Source: an uncultured PS1 clade bacterium
Lineage (GTDB): Bacteria; Pseudomonadota; Alphaproteobacteria; MED-G09
Reading direction: 5' to 3'
Length of the DNA stretch: 34,897 nucleotides
Assembly: GCA_902608415.1 (NCBI GenBank)
Contig: CACLNZ010000011.1
Coordinates: forward strand, 1-34,897
Notes under the pieces: generated by a model
Seen by the model: the letters and a program-made list of their open reading frames with translations, nothing else
Databases searched by the model: none
Told to the model about the DNA's origin: nothing
Program-made: the position numbers and the translations under genes
In this document: positions 1 through 7,104 of the stretch, piece by piece
Numbering within the stretch: position 1 is the stretch's first letter
Layout of the letters: each line of letters begins with the position of its first letter

Positions 1-893
1 AAATGGTTGTTTCTGATGCAATTGTTTATGGTGATAAAGACTTTTTTTTAAAATTTGATGAGTCCGAGCATCCGGTAGCGCTTCAAATAGCAGGTAGTAA
101 CCCTAAAAACTTATCATATGCTGCCAAATACGGTGAAGATTATGGTTATGATGAGATTAATTTTAATCTTGGTTGTCCGTCTAAAAGAGTCCAAGAAGGA
201 AACTTTGGAGCATGTTTAATGAGCGATTTAGATCTAGTTGAAGCCTGCTTAACATCAATGATGAAATCGGTAAATATACCTGTTACGGTTAAATGCAGAG
301 TTGGCCTAGATGATGATGATCCCTATGAAGTTCTTCCAAAAATGATTGAAAGATTAAAAGCAATTGGAATTAAGACAATTATTATACATGCAAGGAAGGC
401 AATTTTGAGTGGGCTTGATCCTAAGAAAAATAGAGAAATTCCTCCTTTAGATTATGATTTAGTGAGGTTGATAAAAAGAAAATGGCCAGAATTAAATTTA
501 GTTTTGAATGGAGGGATTAATTCAATTGAGCAAGGTAAAAAGGAATTAAATTTTAATCAAAACGATCCTGATGGCGTTATGATGGGAAGAGCGGCATATA
601 CAGATCCATTTTTATTAACAAATGTAGACCATGTTTTTTACAAAGAGAGAAAAAACGACCATTCTAGATTTGATATAGTCAGAGAGATGATACCTTATAT
701 AGAATCTGAAATTGCAAAAGGTGTATACATAAATCATATCACAAGACATATGCTAGGTCTTTTTCATGGAGTTAAGGGAGCAAAGTTTTGGAGAAGTCAC
801 TTATCAGAAAATGCACCAAAAAGAAAAAAAGATATAAATGTTATTAAAGAAGCATTAATTAAAATTGAAGAAATTCAAAAAGAGGCGGCCTGA
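1..893 (+). CDS. dusA: tRNA-dihydrouridine synthase A, 5' end cut by the window
   Basis: This enzyme reduces uridine to dihydrouridine in the D-loop of tRNA, using FMN and NADPH. The visible 296 residues match the DusA subfamily: EHPVALQIAGS near residue 22, the NLGCPS motif whose Cys58 is the expected catalytic cysteine, FGACLM near 68-73, TVKCRVG near 95, IIHARKA near 126 and NGGI near 169. DusA proteins usually carry about 25-30 more residues, with an APM-type start and a TEM motif. The first Met visible here lines up with the Met of TEM, so it is internal and the true start lies before base 1. The stop TGA shares one base with the ATG of the next gene (TGATG), so the two are probably cotranscribed. 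Function is secure from family motifs; only the N-terminus is unknown. Confidence 0.93.
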   Translation, partial: MVVSDAIVYGDKDFFLKFDESEHPVALQIAGSNPKNLSYAAKYGEDYGYDEINFNLGCPSKRVQEGNFGACLMSDLDLVEACLTSMMKSVNIPVTVKCRVGLDDDDPYEVLPKMIERLKAIGIKTIIIHARKAILSGLDPKKNREIPPLDYDLVRLIKRKWPELNLVLNGGINSIEQGKKELNFNQNDPDGVMMGRAAYTDPFLLTNVDHVFYKERKNDHSRFDIVREMIPYIESEIAKGVYINHITRHMLGLFHGVKGAKFWRSHLSENAPKRKKDINVIKEALIKIEEIQKEAA

Positions 894-1714
894 TGTATTA
901 CAACGGTATAGGCCTACTGCCCTTTATTTTTGCCTTAATTCTTTCAGGATTATTATCTGGTTTTATAGCAGGTCTTTTAGGTGTTGGTGGAGGAATAATA
1001 ATTGTTCCAATTCTTTATCATGTATTATCATCTCTTGGTTTTTCAAAAGAAATTATAATGCATGTTTCTGTAGCAACATCTCTTGCTATTATCATACCAA
1101 CGGGATGGCGTTCTTATGTAGCGCATAAAAAAAATAAAGCAGTTGATTTTTCAATTATAAAAAAATGGATAATACCAACTTTAATAGGATCTGCTATTGG
1201 TGCAACTATTGCTGGTTTAATATCAGGTTTTTATTTGACGCTATTTTTTGCAACTATTGCTCTATTGGTTTGTATTCATTTATTAACACAAAATGAAAAT
1301 TTAAAACTAGGAAATAAATTACCTGCTGGCTTTTTTGGTTATAATATTCCTCTGTTAGTCGGTTCATTTTCATCAATGCTTGGTATTGGAGGAGGAACAT
1401 TTAATGTAAGTATCATGTCTTTATATGGTATTCCTATTCATAAAGCTGTAGGAACTTCAGCAGGGCTTGGTTTTTTTCTATCTATACCAGGGACACTATT
1501 TTTTATCCTTACTGGTTTGTTTGTGTCTGATTTACCTCCTGGCTCATTAGGATATGTAAATTTATTGGGTTTATTGTTAATAGCTCCTTTAGCTGCTCTC
1601 TCAGCTCCTTTTGGAGCAAAATATGCACACTCACTCCCTAAGAAAACATTAACTAGATTATTTGCAATTTTTTTACTTTTTACATCAATTAGGATGTATC
1701 TAGAGCTTTTTTAA
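893..1714 (+). CDS. TauE/SafE-type sulfite exporter family permease
   Basis: This 273-residue inner-membrane protein of the TSUP (TauE/SafE) family has about eight hydrophobic segments. It shows the family's two glycine-rich repeats: GLLGVGGGIIIVP near residue 28 and SMLGIGGGTFNVS near 160. Each is followed by hydrophobic stretches and a VA/GTSLA/AG-like segment (VATSLAII near 65, VGTSAGLG near 187). The family exports sulfite, sulfonates or other small organic anions, but the substrate cannot be told from sequence. It starts inside the dusA stop codon, so it is translationally coupled to a tRNA-modification gene with no obvious functional link. It runs head-on into the phosphomannomutase gene, and the two stop codons share the palindrome TTAA at 1711-1714. 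No terminator was seen between them. Confidence 0.85.
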   Translation: MYYNGIGLLPFIFALILSGLLSGFIAGLLGVGGGIIIVPILYHVLSSLGFSKEIIMHVSVATSLAIIIPTGWRSYVAHKKNKAVDFSIIKKWIIPTLIGSAIGATIAGLISGFYLTLFFATIALLVCIHLLTQNENLKLGNKLPAGFFGYNIPLLVGSFSSMLGIGGGTFNVSIMSLYGIPIHKAVGTSAGLGFFLSIPGTLFFILTGLFVSDLPPGSLGYVNLLGLLLIAPLAALSAPFGAKYAHSLPKKTLTRLFAIFLLFTSIRMYLELF

Positions 1715-3207
1715 ATTTTCTGATCATAATCACCAATTTCTTCAAATTTTACTAGTTCACTATTAAGGCCATTAAATACTTCTTTCATCCTATCTTCGGA
1801 TTTTGTGCTTTCACAAACAACAACAAGATTTGGTGAATTTGAAGATGCCCTTATCAAACCCCATGAACCATCCTCTAGATGAATTCTAACTCCATTTACA
1901 GTTAAGATAGATAATATTTTTTGACCTGCTAAAAGTTGTTTGTTTTGCATTTTATTTTGAAAAATCTTTTCTAATTTTTTTATAACATCATACTTACTTT
2001 CTTCAGAGCATTTTGGAGACATAGTTGGTGAGGAGAAGGTAATAGGAAGCTCATTATATAAATCATTAAGTTTTTTATTTTTGTTGTTGTCTAATATTTT
2101 GAGAATTTCAAGCGCCGATAAAATACCATCATCATACCCTCGACCTATGGGGTTATTGAAAAAGAAATGACCAGACCTTTCGAAACCAGCTGTAGCATTT
2201 ATCTCAGATGTTTTTCTCTTAATATAACTGTGACCAGTTTTCCAAAATATAACTTCAGAATTGTTCTTTTTAAGAATTTTATCAGTTAGAAAAAGGGAGG
2301 TAGACTTAACATCAATTACAAATTTTGAATCTGGATTTTCTAAGGATAAATTTCTAGCAATTAGCAGTCCAATTTTATCTGCAAATATTTCTTGTCCATT
2401 ATTATCAACTACACCTACACGATCTCCATCACCGTCAAATGCAAAACCTATATCTGCATTATTTTCTAAAACATGTTTTCCTAAATCTCTTAGCATTATC
2501 AAATCTTCAGGATTAGGGTTATAATTTGGAAATGTGCTATCTAAATCGCAATGCAACGGAATAACCTCAACACCTAATGAACTAAGAGCGTTAGGCGCAA
2601 AAAGACCTGCTGTCCCATTTCCACATGCTACTACAGCTTTAATTTTTCTATTTATTTTATATTTTGAAATTAGATCTGTGAGATATTCATTATTAATATT
2701 TCTAAAAAAATATTTTCCAGGCTTATTTGAGGTATTATCTTTGTCTTCTATAACCTTTTTTAAGTTATTAATTAGATCTGGACCAAATGTAAGAGTCTTT
2801 TCATTTCCCATTTTTATTCCAGTCCAACCATTAGGGTTATGGCTAGCTGTAACCATTGCAACATTATCACAGTCGAGAAAATATTGAGAAAAATAAGCTC
2901 CAGGAGAAATTGTTAAACCTACATCATAAACATCAACTCCAGATGCTATTAATCCAGCAATAAGAGCTTCTTTTATTTCTTCAGAGTATGATCGAAAATC
3001 ATGTCCTACAGAAATTTTACCATTATTATCAGATTGTTTGATAAGTTTTCCTAAACCTAGTCCAATTTTTTGAACACCTGCTAAATTAATTTGTTCAGGA
3101 TATAACCATCGTGCATCATACTCTCTAAACCCTAAATTATATATTTCAGGCTTTTCATTATAATCTTTAAGTTTAAAATTTACTGGATTTGAATAGTTGA
3201 TATCCAA
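1711..3207 (-). CDS. phosphomannomutase/phosphoglucomutase
   Basis: This cytoplasmic alpha-D-phosphohexomutase interconverts hexose 1- and 6-phosphates for surface-sugar and lipopolysaccharide synthesis. Its 498 residues carry the four family signatures in order: FREYD near 28, the phosphoserine loop TASHNP with Ser122, the metal loop DGDGDR at 258-263, the sugar loop as GFERSGHFFF near 338, and the phosphate-binding loop as RASSNSPNL near 455. The last form is familiar from proteobacterial PMM/PGM proteins. The start codon is TTG at 3207-3205. It directly follows the TAG stop of the upstream dehydrogenase gene (TAGTTG), with an AAGGG ribosome-binding sequence before it. No in-frame ATG lies ahead of the FREYD motif, which supports TTG. 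Mannose versus glucose preference cannot be decided here. Confidence 0.92.
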   Translation of the reverse strand: MDINYSNPVNFKLKDYNEKPEIYNLGFREYDARWLYPEQINLAGVQKIGLGLGKLIKQSDNNGKISVGHDFRSYSEEIKEALIAGLIASGVDVYDVGLTISPGAYFSQYFLDCDNVAMVTASHNPNGWTGIKMGNEKTLTFGPDLINNLKKVIEDKDNTSNKPGKYFFRNINNEYLTDLISKYKINRKIKAVVACGNGTAGLFAPNALSSLGVEVIPLHCDLDSTFPNYNPNPEDLIMLRDLGKHVLENNADIGFAFDGDGDRVGVVDNNGQEIFADKIGLLIARNLSLENPDSKFVIDVKSTSLFLTDKILKKNNSEVIFWKTGHSYIKRKTSEINATAGFERSGHFFFNNPIGRGYDDGILSALEILKILDNNKNKKLNDLYNELPITFSSPTMSPKCSEESKYDVIKKLEKIFQNKMQNKQLLAGQKILSILTVNGVRIHLEDGSWGLIRASSNSPNLVVVCESTKSEDRMKEVFNGLNSELVKFEEIGDYDQKI

Positions 3208-4110
3208 CTAAATCCCTTTCATTGCTTTTTCTAATACTTTACCAGTTTGTTCTCCACCATTAAAGAATGGTTTAGCTTTAGAGAAATCAGAGATTTTATC
3301 CCAGTTTTTTTCTAAATCTTCAGCCGATGCTTCTAAACCAAGGTTTTCTCCATCGCTTTCCATTATCTTAGCAACAGAATAAACACCAGCACCTGCACAC
3401 AAAATAGTGCCAGTAGGACCATTTTCACTTGATAAATAAATTACCGCAGGAGTAACACTACTTGGTGTTAAAAGTTGTTCCGCTTCAGGAGGCATAAGAT
3501 TTTCTGTCATTCTGGTATATGCTACCGGACATAAGACATTACAATTAATATTATACTTTTGGCCTTCAAGTTTAAGAGTATTTACAAATCCTACAACACC
3601 AAGTTTTGCAGCCCCGTAATTTGATTGGCCAAAGTTTCCATATAAACCCGTAGATGAAGTAGTAACTAAAATTCTTCCATAATTTTGTTCTTTCATAATT
3701 TCCCATACCATTTTTGTAGGTTTGACTGATCCCATTAAATGAATATCTGTTACAAGAGTAAAATCTTCTATAGTCATTTTAGTAAAAGACCTATCCCTTA
3801 ATATTCCTGCATTATTTATAAGTATATCTATTCGACCAAACTCATTCATTGTTTGATCAACCATATTTTTTACACCAACATCATTAGTGACAGATGAACC
3901 GTTTGGGATAGCTACTCCGCCAGCTTCAGTTATTTCTTTTACAACATTATTGGCTGCGTCAGATGAACCTCCTGATCCATCAACAGAACCTCCAAGATCA
4001 TTTACAACAACTTTTGCTCCTCTTTTTGCAAATTCTAGAGAGTGACTTCTACCCAATCCACCTCCTGCTCCAGTTACAATCACAACTTTATCTTTGAAGC
4101 TTATTGTCAT
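3208..4110 (-). CDS. SDR oxidoreductase, MFE-2 (3R)-hydroxyacyl-CoA dehydrogenase-like
   Basis: This NAD(P)-dependent short-chain dehydrogenase has a Rossmann fold. Numbered from the start chosen here, it shows the cofactor loop VTGAGGGLGRSH near 13-24, NDLGG near 37, NNAG near 99 and the catalytic set Ser152/153, Tyr165 and Lys169 (NYGAAK). The VTGAGGGLG/VVNDLGG combination and the sequence after Lys169 resemble the dehydrogenase domain of peroxisomal multifunctional enzyme type 2, suggesting a beta-oxidation-like 3-hydroxyacyl-CoA step. That is inference; the hydratase and SCP2 domains are absent. An ATG four codons upstream (4122) is rejected because its own codons form the Shine-Dalgarno sequence GGAGG, placed correctly for the ATG at 4110. 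It abuts the phosphomannomutase gene, forming a two-gene operon, and diverges from the GST gene. Confidence 0.85.
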   Translation of the reverse strand: MTISFKDKVVIVTGAGGGLGRSHSLEFAKRGAKVVVNDLGGSVDGSGGSSDAANNVVKEITEAGGVAIPNGSSVTNDVGVKNMVDQTMNEFGRIDILINNAGILRDRSFTKMTIEDFTLVTDIHLMGSVKPTKMVWEIMKEQNYGRILVTTSSTGLYGNFGQSNYGAAKLGVVGFVNTLKLEGQKYNINCNVLCPVAYTRMTENLMPPEAEQLLTPSSVTPAVIYLSSENGPTGTILCAGAGVYSVAKIMESDGENLGLEASAEDLEKNWDKISDFSKAKPFFNGGEQTGKVLEKAMKGI

Positions 4111-4122
4111 TTTATCCTCCAT

Positions 4123-4217
4123 AATGAATATATATACTCTTAATATTTTGAAAAACTTATGGTCAAGTTAAATTTTCATAATAGAATGAATTAATATATT
4201 TTTAAAAAGAGGTTTAG
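4123..4217. promoter_or_regulatory. divergent intergenic region between SDR and GST genes
   Basis: This stretch of about 95 bases is very AT-rich and separates two divergent genes, so it must hold both promoters. On the minus strand a TTGACC at 4166-4161 could be a -35 element for the dehydrogenase operon, but no -10 at 17 bases is convincing. On the plus strand an AGAGG ribosome-binding sequence at 4208-4212 precedes the GST ATG by five bases. No operator repeats were recognised. Confidence 0.4.
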
Positions 4218-4826
4218 ATGATTTTATATGATTTTATTCCAGCGCCAAACCCTAGGAGAGTAAGGGTATTTCTTCATGAAAAAGGAATAGAGGTTCCAAC
4301 AAAACAAATTGATATTATGAAGGGAGAGCATAAAAAAGAGGATTATAAAAAATTAAGCCCTTTATCTCAAATCCCCACTCTAAAGTTAGATGATGGAACA
4401 TGTATAACTGAATCTATAGCTATTTGTAGGTATTTTGAGGCTTTGCACCCAGAGCCAAGTTTAATGGGAAGTAATCCAGAGGAAATAGCTGTTATTGAAA
4501 TGTGGCAAAGAAGACTAGAGTTATTACTCATGATAAGTATTGCTAATACCTATAGACATGGACATCCTGCAATGGCTGCTTTGGAAGATCAAGTTAAAGA
4601 ATGGTCAGAAGCAAGCCGTCCAAGGGTTATAGAAATGCTTCGTTGGTTTGACAAGCAAATGCAAGATAAAGAGTTTATATGTCTAGACAAATATACTATT
4701 GCCGATATTTCTGCGCTCATTTGTTTTGATTTTGCTAAATGGCCAAAGATTGAGATTCCCGAGGAATGCATTAATCTTAAAAATTATTATGAAAGACTCA
4801 ATTCTAGACCAAGTGCAAAAGCATAA
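4218..4826 (+). CDS. glutathione S-transferase family protein
   Basis: This 202-residue cytoplasmic protein has the two-domain GST layout. The N-terminal thioredoxin fold (about 1-80) includes PNPRRVRVFL near 11, the cis-proline segment SQIPTLKLDDG near 50 and the glutathione gamma-glutamyl contact TESIAICRYF near 64. An all-helical C-terminal domain follows. The NPRRVR start with no catalytic Tyr or Cys at the usual place suggests a serine/beta-like bacterial GST. Such proteins conjugate or reduce electrophiles and peroxides, but the substrate is unknown. It is preceded by an AGAGG ribosome-binding sequence and followed by the rnpB promoter, so it is probably a single-gene transcript. Confidence 0.87.
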   Translation: MILYDFIPAPNPRRVRVFLHEKGIEVPTKQIDIMKGEHKKEDYKKLSPLSQIPTLKLDDGTCITESIAICRYFEALHPEPSLMGSNPEEIAVIEMWQRRLELLLMISIANTYRHGHPAMAALEDQVKEWSEASRPRVIEMLRWFDKQMQDKEFICLDKYTIADISALICFDFAKWPKIEIPEECINLKNYYERLNSRPSAKA

Positions 4827-4835
4827 GATTATTTC

Positions 4836-4864
4836 TTGACCAAATTATTGTTTTTTAATAAAAA
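4836..4864 (+). promoter_or_regulatory. probable rnpB promoter
   Basis: TTGACC at 4836-4841 is followed after 17 bases by TAAAAA at 4859-4864. This fits a sigma-70-type -35/-10 pair and would start transcription at about 4870, exactly where the RNase P RNA is predicted to begin. The -10 is a weak match, so the call rests mainly on spacing and agreement with the RNA 5' end. Confidence 0.55.
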
Positions 4865-4869
4865 AAATA

Positions 4870-5211
4870 GTCAGATGGCTGGATGATCGCACTTTAATGT
4901 GAGGAAAGTCCGGGCTCCAAGAGACACAGTGCCGGATAATGCCCGGCGAGGGCGACCTCAGGGAAAGTGCCACAGAAAATATACCGCCATTTTGGTAAGG
5001 GTGAAAAGGTGCGGTAAGAGCGCACCGCAAATATGGTAACATATTTGGCAAGGCAAACCCCACTGGGAGCAAAACCAAATAGGAATAGTGATGTAAACGT
5101 CTCTTTTTATACTATTCGGGTAGGTTGCTAGAGATTTATGGTGACATAAATCCAAGATGAATGATCATCACCACTTTGTGGATACAGAACCCGGCTTATA
5201 AGCCATCTGAC
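4870..5211 (+). ncRNA. rnpB: RNase P RNA, class A
   Basis: This is the catalytic RNA that removes 5' leaders from pre-tRNA, about 342 nt long. The ends pair to form helix P1: GTCAGATGGCT at 4870-4880 and AGCCATCTGAC at 5201-5211. The conserved core is present: GAGGAAAGTCCGGGCT at 4901-4916 and ACAGAACCCGGCTTA at 5184-5198, which build helix P4. Between them are the typical A-type blocks GGTAAGGGTGAAAAGGTGCG near 4995 and AACCAAATAGGAATAG near 5073. Open reading frames on the opposite strand here are artefacts of the RNA's structure. It lies directly ahead of the mraZ control region. Confidence 0.97.
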
Positions 5212-5246
5212 AAAAAAATACACTATTTTAATGAATTCTAAAAAAA

Positions 5247-5262
5247 GTTATCCATAGATAAC
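5247..5262. repeat. perfect inverted repeat GTTATC-CATA-GATAAC
   Basis: Six-base arms GTTATC and GATAAC flank the four-base spacer CATA. The left half contains TTATCCATA, one mismatch from the DnaA box TTATCCACA. The symmetry fits a dimeric regulator's operator, but the regulator is unknown. Confidence 0.5.
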
Positions 5263-5278
5263 CTTAATTTTTCATATA

Positions 5279-5287
5279 TTATCCACT
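5279..5287 (+). promoter_or_regulatory. DnaA-box-like nonamer
   Basis: TTATCCACT differs from the DnaA box TTATCCACA in the last base and lies 31 bases after a second near-match (TTATCCATA, 5248-5256). In such AT-rich DNA chance occurrence is possible. Confidence 0.3.
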
Positions 5288-5300
5288 TTTTACCATTGAC

Positions 5301-5325
5301 TCCCATAAAATCCCATGTTAACCCA
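5301..5325. promoter_or_regulatory. probable MraZ operator (three direct repeats)
   Basis: TCCCA at 5301, TCCCA at 5311 and ACCCA at 5321 recur every ten bases with five-base spacers. On the other strand they read TGGGT, TGGGA, TGGGA. MraZ of other bacteria binds direct TGGGN repeats separated by five bases in its own promoter, and mraZ begins 38 bases downstream. The arrangement predicts autorepression of the dcw operon by MraZ. Confidence 0.75.
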
Positions 5326-5362
5326 TAATATAGCGCCATGCGTGCGTTTAATGGGATTATGA

Positions 5363-5842
5363 ATGAATATTTTTTTGTCTAATACAGTTAACAAGATTGA
5401 TACCAAGGGAAGGGTTTCAATTCCATCTCAATTTAGATCTGTTCTTGAAAACCAAGGGTTTGCTGGAGTTTATTTATATCCGTCATTTACAACTCAATCT
5501 ATTGATGGTGGCGGCGAGTCTCTAATTAATCAAATTGCCCAAAGTATAGAAAAAATGCAGCTCTTTGCAGAAGAAACTGATGCATTGGCCACTGCTCTTT
5601 TTTCAGAGACATATCAACTTAACTATGATCAGGACGGAAGAGTTTCTCTTCCTGGGTCTTTAATTAAGCACGCGGGATTAAAAGATAGAGTAACATTCGC
5701 GGGTATAGGGCAAAAATTTCAAATGTGGGAGCCATCTGCTTTTGAGAGATTTAAAAATGATGCTAGAATAAAAGCACTTCAAAATAGAGATTTGATAGGG
5801 CCATCCGTTAATTTTTCAAAAAACTCTCAGGTTGATGAGTGA
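5363..5842 (+). CDS. mraZ: transcriptional regulator MraZ
   Basis: This 159-residue DNA-binding protein forms rings and represses the division and cell-wall operon it heads. It has two SpoVT/AbrB-like swapped-hairpin domains. The first carries VNKIDTKGRVSIPSQF near 9-24, with the DxKGR signature intact. The second carries NYDQDGRVSLP near 89-99, ending in a FQMWEP segment near 128. The ATG at 5363 is chosen because an in-frame ATG at 5351 hits a stop after three codons. The three CCCA repeats just upstream look like its own operator. Its stop TGA overlaps the rsmH ATG by one base, so the two are coupled. Confidence 0.95.
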   Translation: MNIFLSNTVNKIDTKGRVSIPSQFRSVLENQGFAGVYLYPSFTTQSIDGGGESLINQIAQSIEKMQLFAEETDALATALFSETYQLNYDQDGRVSLPGSLIKHAGLKDRVTFAGIGQKFQMWEPSAFERFKNDARIKALQNRDLIGPSVNFSKNSQVDE

Positions 5843-6819
5843 TGTCAAAAAAAGAACTTCATCATAAACCTGTAATGTGTGAAGAAGTTCTTTCAATACT
5901 AAGTCCTTCTGACGGTTGTGTATATCTAGATGGAACTTTAGGGGCAGGAGGTCATTCAAGAAAAATTTTAGAAAGCGCAGATTGCAGGGTTGTTGGAATT
6001 GATAAAGATCCAACTGCAATTGAGTTATGTAGAGACCTTGAAAACCAATACGGTAATAAATTTTTATCAATTAATGGAAGTTTTGGTAATTTATCTGAAC
6101 ACCTTCATTCTATTGGGATTAACAAAATTGATGGAATTCTCCTAGATTTAGGAATCTCTTCAATGCAGCTAGAAACACCCGAGAGAGGGTTTTCTTTTCA
6201 ATTTGATGCACCTTTAGATATGCGTATGACTCAGACCGGGGAGACGGTATATGATATAATAAACTCGTTAAGTGAAAATTCTTTAGCAGATATAATTTAT
6301 TATTTTGGTGAAGAAAGAAGCTCAAGAAAAATTGCAAAGGCAATTGTCAATAAAAGAAAAATTAAGAAAATCAAAACTACATTTGATTTAAATGAAATAG
6401 TTTTAAATGTAAAAAAAACAAAAAATAGAAAAATACATCCTGCTACTAAAACTTTTCAAGCATTAAGAATATATATTAACAATGAACTTAAGGATTTATT
6501 TGAAGCATTAATTTCGACTGAGAAAGTTCTTTCTGAAAAAGGAAGATTAGTAGTTGTTTCTTTCCATTCTCTTGAAGATAGGATTGTAAAAAACTTTATT
6601 AAAGAAAATTCTATATCTTTAAAAAAATATGACCCTAAAAATCCTGATAAGACTTTTGTGTATGAAAACAGAAAAGTAATAAAGCCATCTGAAGGTGAGG
6701 TTAAGAAAAATAGAAGATCAAGATCAGCAAAGTTAAGATGGGCTTTTAGATCATCACTTAAATTAAACGAATTAAATTCATCCCATAATTTTATTAATTA
6801 TGGAGGCATAGAATGTTGA
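5842..6819 (+). CDS. rsmH: 16S rRNA (cytosine(1402)-N(4))-methyltransferase
   Basis: RsmH (MraW) methylates N4 of C1402 in the 16S rRNA P-site using S-adenosylmethionine. The protein shows HHKPVMCEEVL at 7-17, the SAM loop DGTLGAGGHS at 30-39, GILLDLGISSMQL near 118, the family block PERGFSFQFDAPLDMRM near 133, VVSFHSLEDRIVK near 238 and the basic NRRSRSAKLRWA near 290. A GTG one codon earlier (5839) is possible, but the ATG at 5842 is preferred because it overlaps the mraZ stop as TGATG. At 325 residues it is of normal length. The final codons overlap ftsL by seven bases. Confidence 0.96.
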   Translation: MSKKELHHKPVMCEEVLSILSPSDGCVYLDGTLGAGGHSRKILESADCRVVGIDKDPTAIELCRDLENQYGNKFLSINGSFGNLSEHLHSIGINKIDGILLDLGISSMQLETPERGFSFQFDAPLDMRMTQTGETVYDIINSLSENSLADIIYYFGEERSSRKIAKAIVNKRKIKKIKTTFDLNEIVLNVKKTKNRKIHPATKTFQALRIYINNELKDLFEALISTEKVLSEKGRLVVVSFHSLEDRIVKNFIKENSISLKKYDPKNPDKTFVYENRKVIKPSEGEVKKNRRSRSAKLRWAFRSSLKLNELNSSHNFINYGGIEC

Positions 6820-7103
6820 AGATAATTTCATTTTTTAGCCTCTTAATTTTTTTGATAATTAATATCTATCATTACAATATTAGTTATGATGTCATTAAAT
6901 TAGAAAAGAAAATTTATAAAATTGAAAATGAAATTTTAGGTGAACAAAATCGTGAAACTCAGTTAATTACTGAATGGGCTATAATAACTAGTCCTAAGAA
7001 TTTAGAAAAATTAGCAAAGAGATATTCTAAAAGCCTAAATCTGAAACCAGTTACAGGCAATCAGATATTAATTAATTCTCACAATAAAGATGAGGTTAAT
7101 TAA
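6813..7103 (+). CDS. ftsL: cell division protein FtsL
   Basis: This is a small bitopic inner-membrane divisome protein of 96 residues. One membrane segment spans about residues 3-22, and a coiled-coil-like stretch rich in K, E and I (about 28-50) follows on the periplasmic side. The segment TEWAIITSPKNLEKLAKRY near 49-67 matches the conserved tail motif of alphaproteobacterial FtsL (E-W-[AS]-x-L-x-x-P-x-x-[LI]-x-x-[LA]-A). Sequence identity in this family is low, so position between rsmH and ftsI is an important support. A clear GGAGG at 6802-6806 lies six bases before the ATG. FtsL normally recruits FtsQ/FtsB and activates FtsWI. Confidence 0.88.
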   Translation: MLKIISFFSLLIFLIINIYHYNISYDVIKLEKKIYKIENEILGEQNRETQLITEWAIITSPKNLEKLAKRYSKSLNLKPVTGNQILINSHNKDEVN

Positions 7104-7104
7104 G

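Larger units (their letters stand above)
5212..5362 (+). promoter_or_regulatory. mraZ/dcw control region
   Basis: These 151 bases between rnpB and mraZ have no gene. They hold a perfect 16-base palindrome (5247-5262), two DnaA-box-like nonamers (5248-5256 and 5279-5287), a TTGACT element at 5296-5301 and three CCCA-containing repeats at ten-base spacing (5301-5325). AT-rich sequence around 5324-5331 (CATAATAT) could serve as a -10, but its distance from TTGACT is 22 bases, so the exact promoter is uncertain. No terminator for rnpB was seen. This is the only sizeable gap before ftsZ, so a promoter here is likely to drive much of the cluster. Confidence 0.6.

Noticed and set aside
865-1128. 87-codon plus-strand frame overlapping dusA and the permease
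   Set aside because: It is rich in Cys, Ser, Trp and Phe from reading the membrane protein in another frame, and the permease frame has clear TauE motifs.
2534-2887. 117-codon plus-strand frame
   Set aside because: It is antisense to the phosphohexomutase, whose catalytic motifs occupy the same bases.
4845-5155. Two open frames on the minus strand (77 and 65 codons)
   Set aside because: They lie within the RNase P RNA gene and its edges; the structured RNA fully explains this sequence.
5296-5331. TTGACT plus CATAAT as a standard mraZ promoter
   Set aside because: The spacer is 22 bases, too long for a usual sigma-70 promoter, so I list the region as regulatory without fixing the -35/-10 pair.
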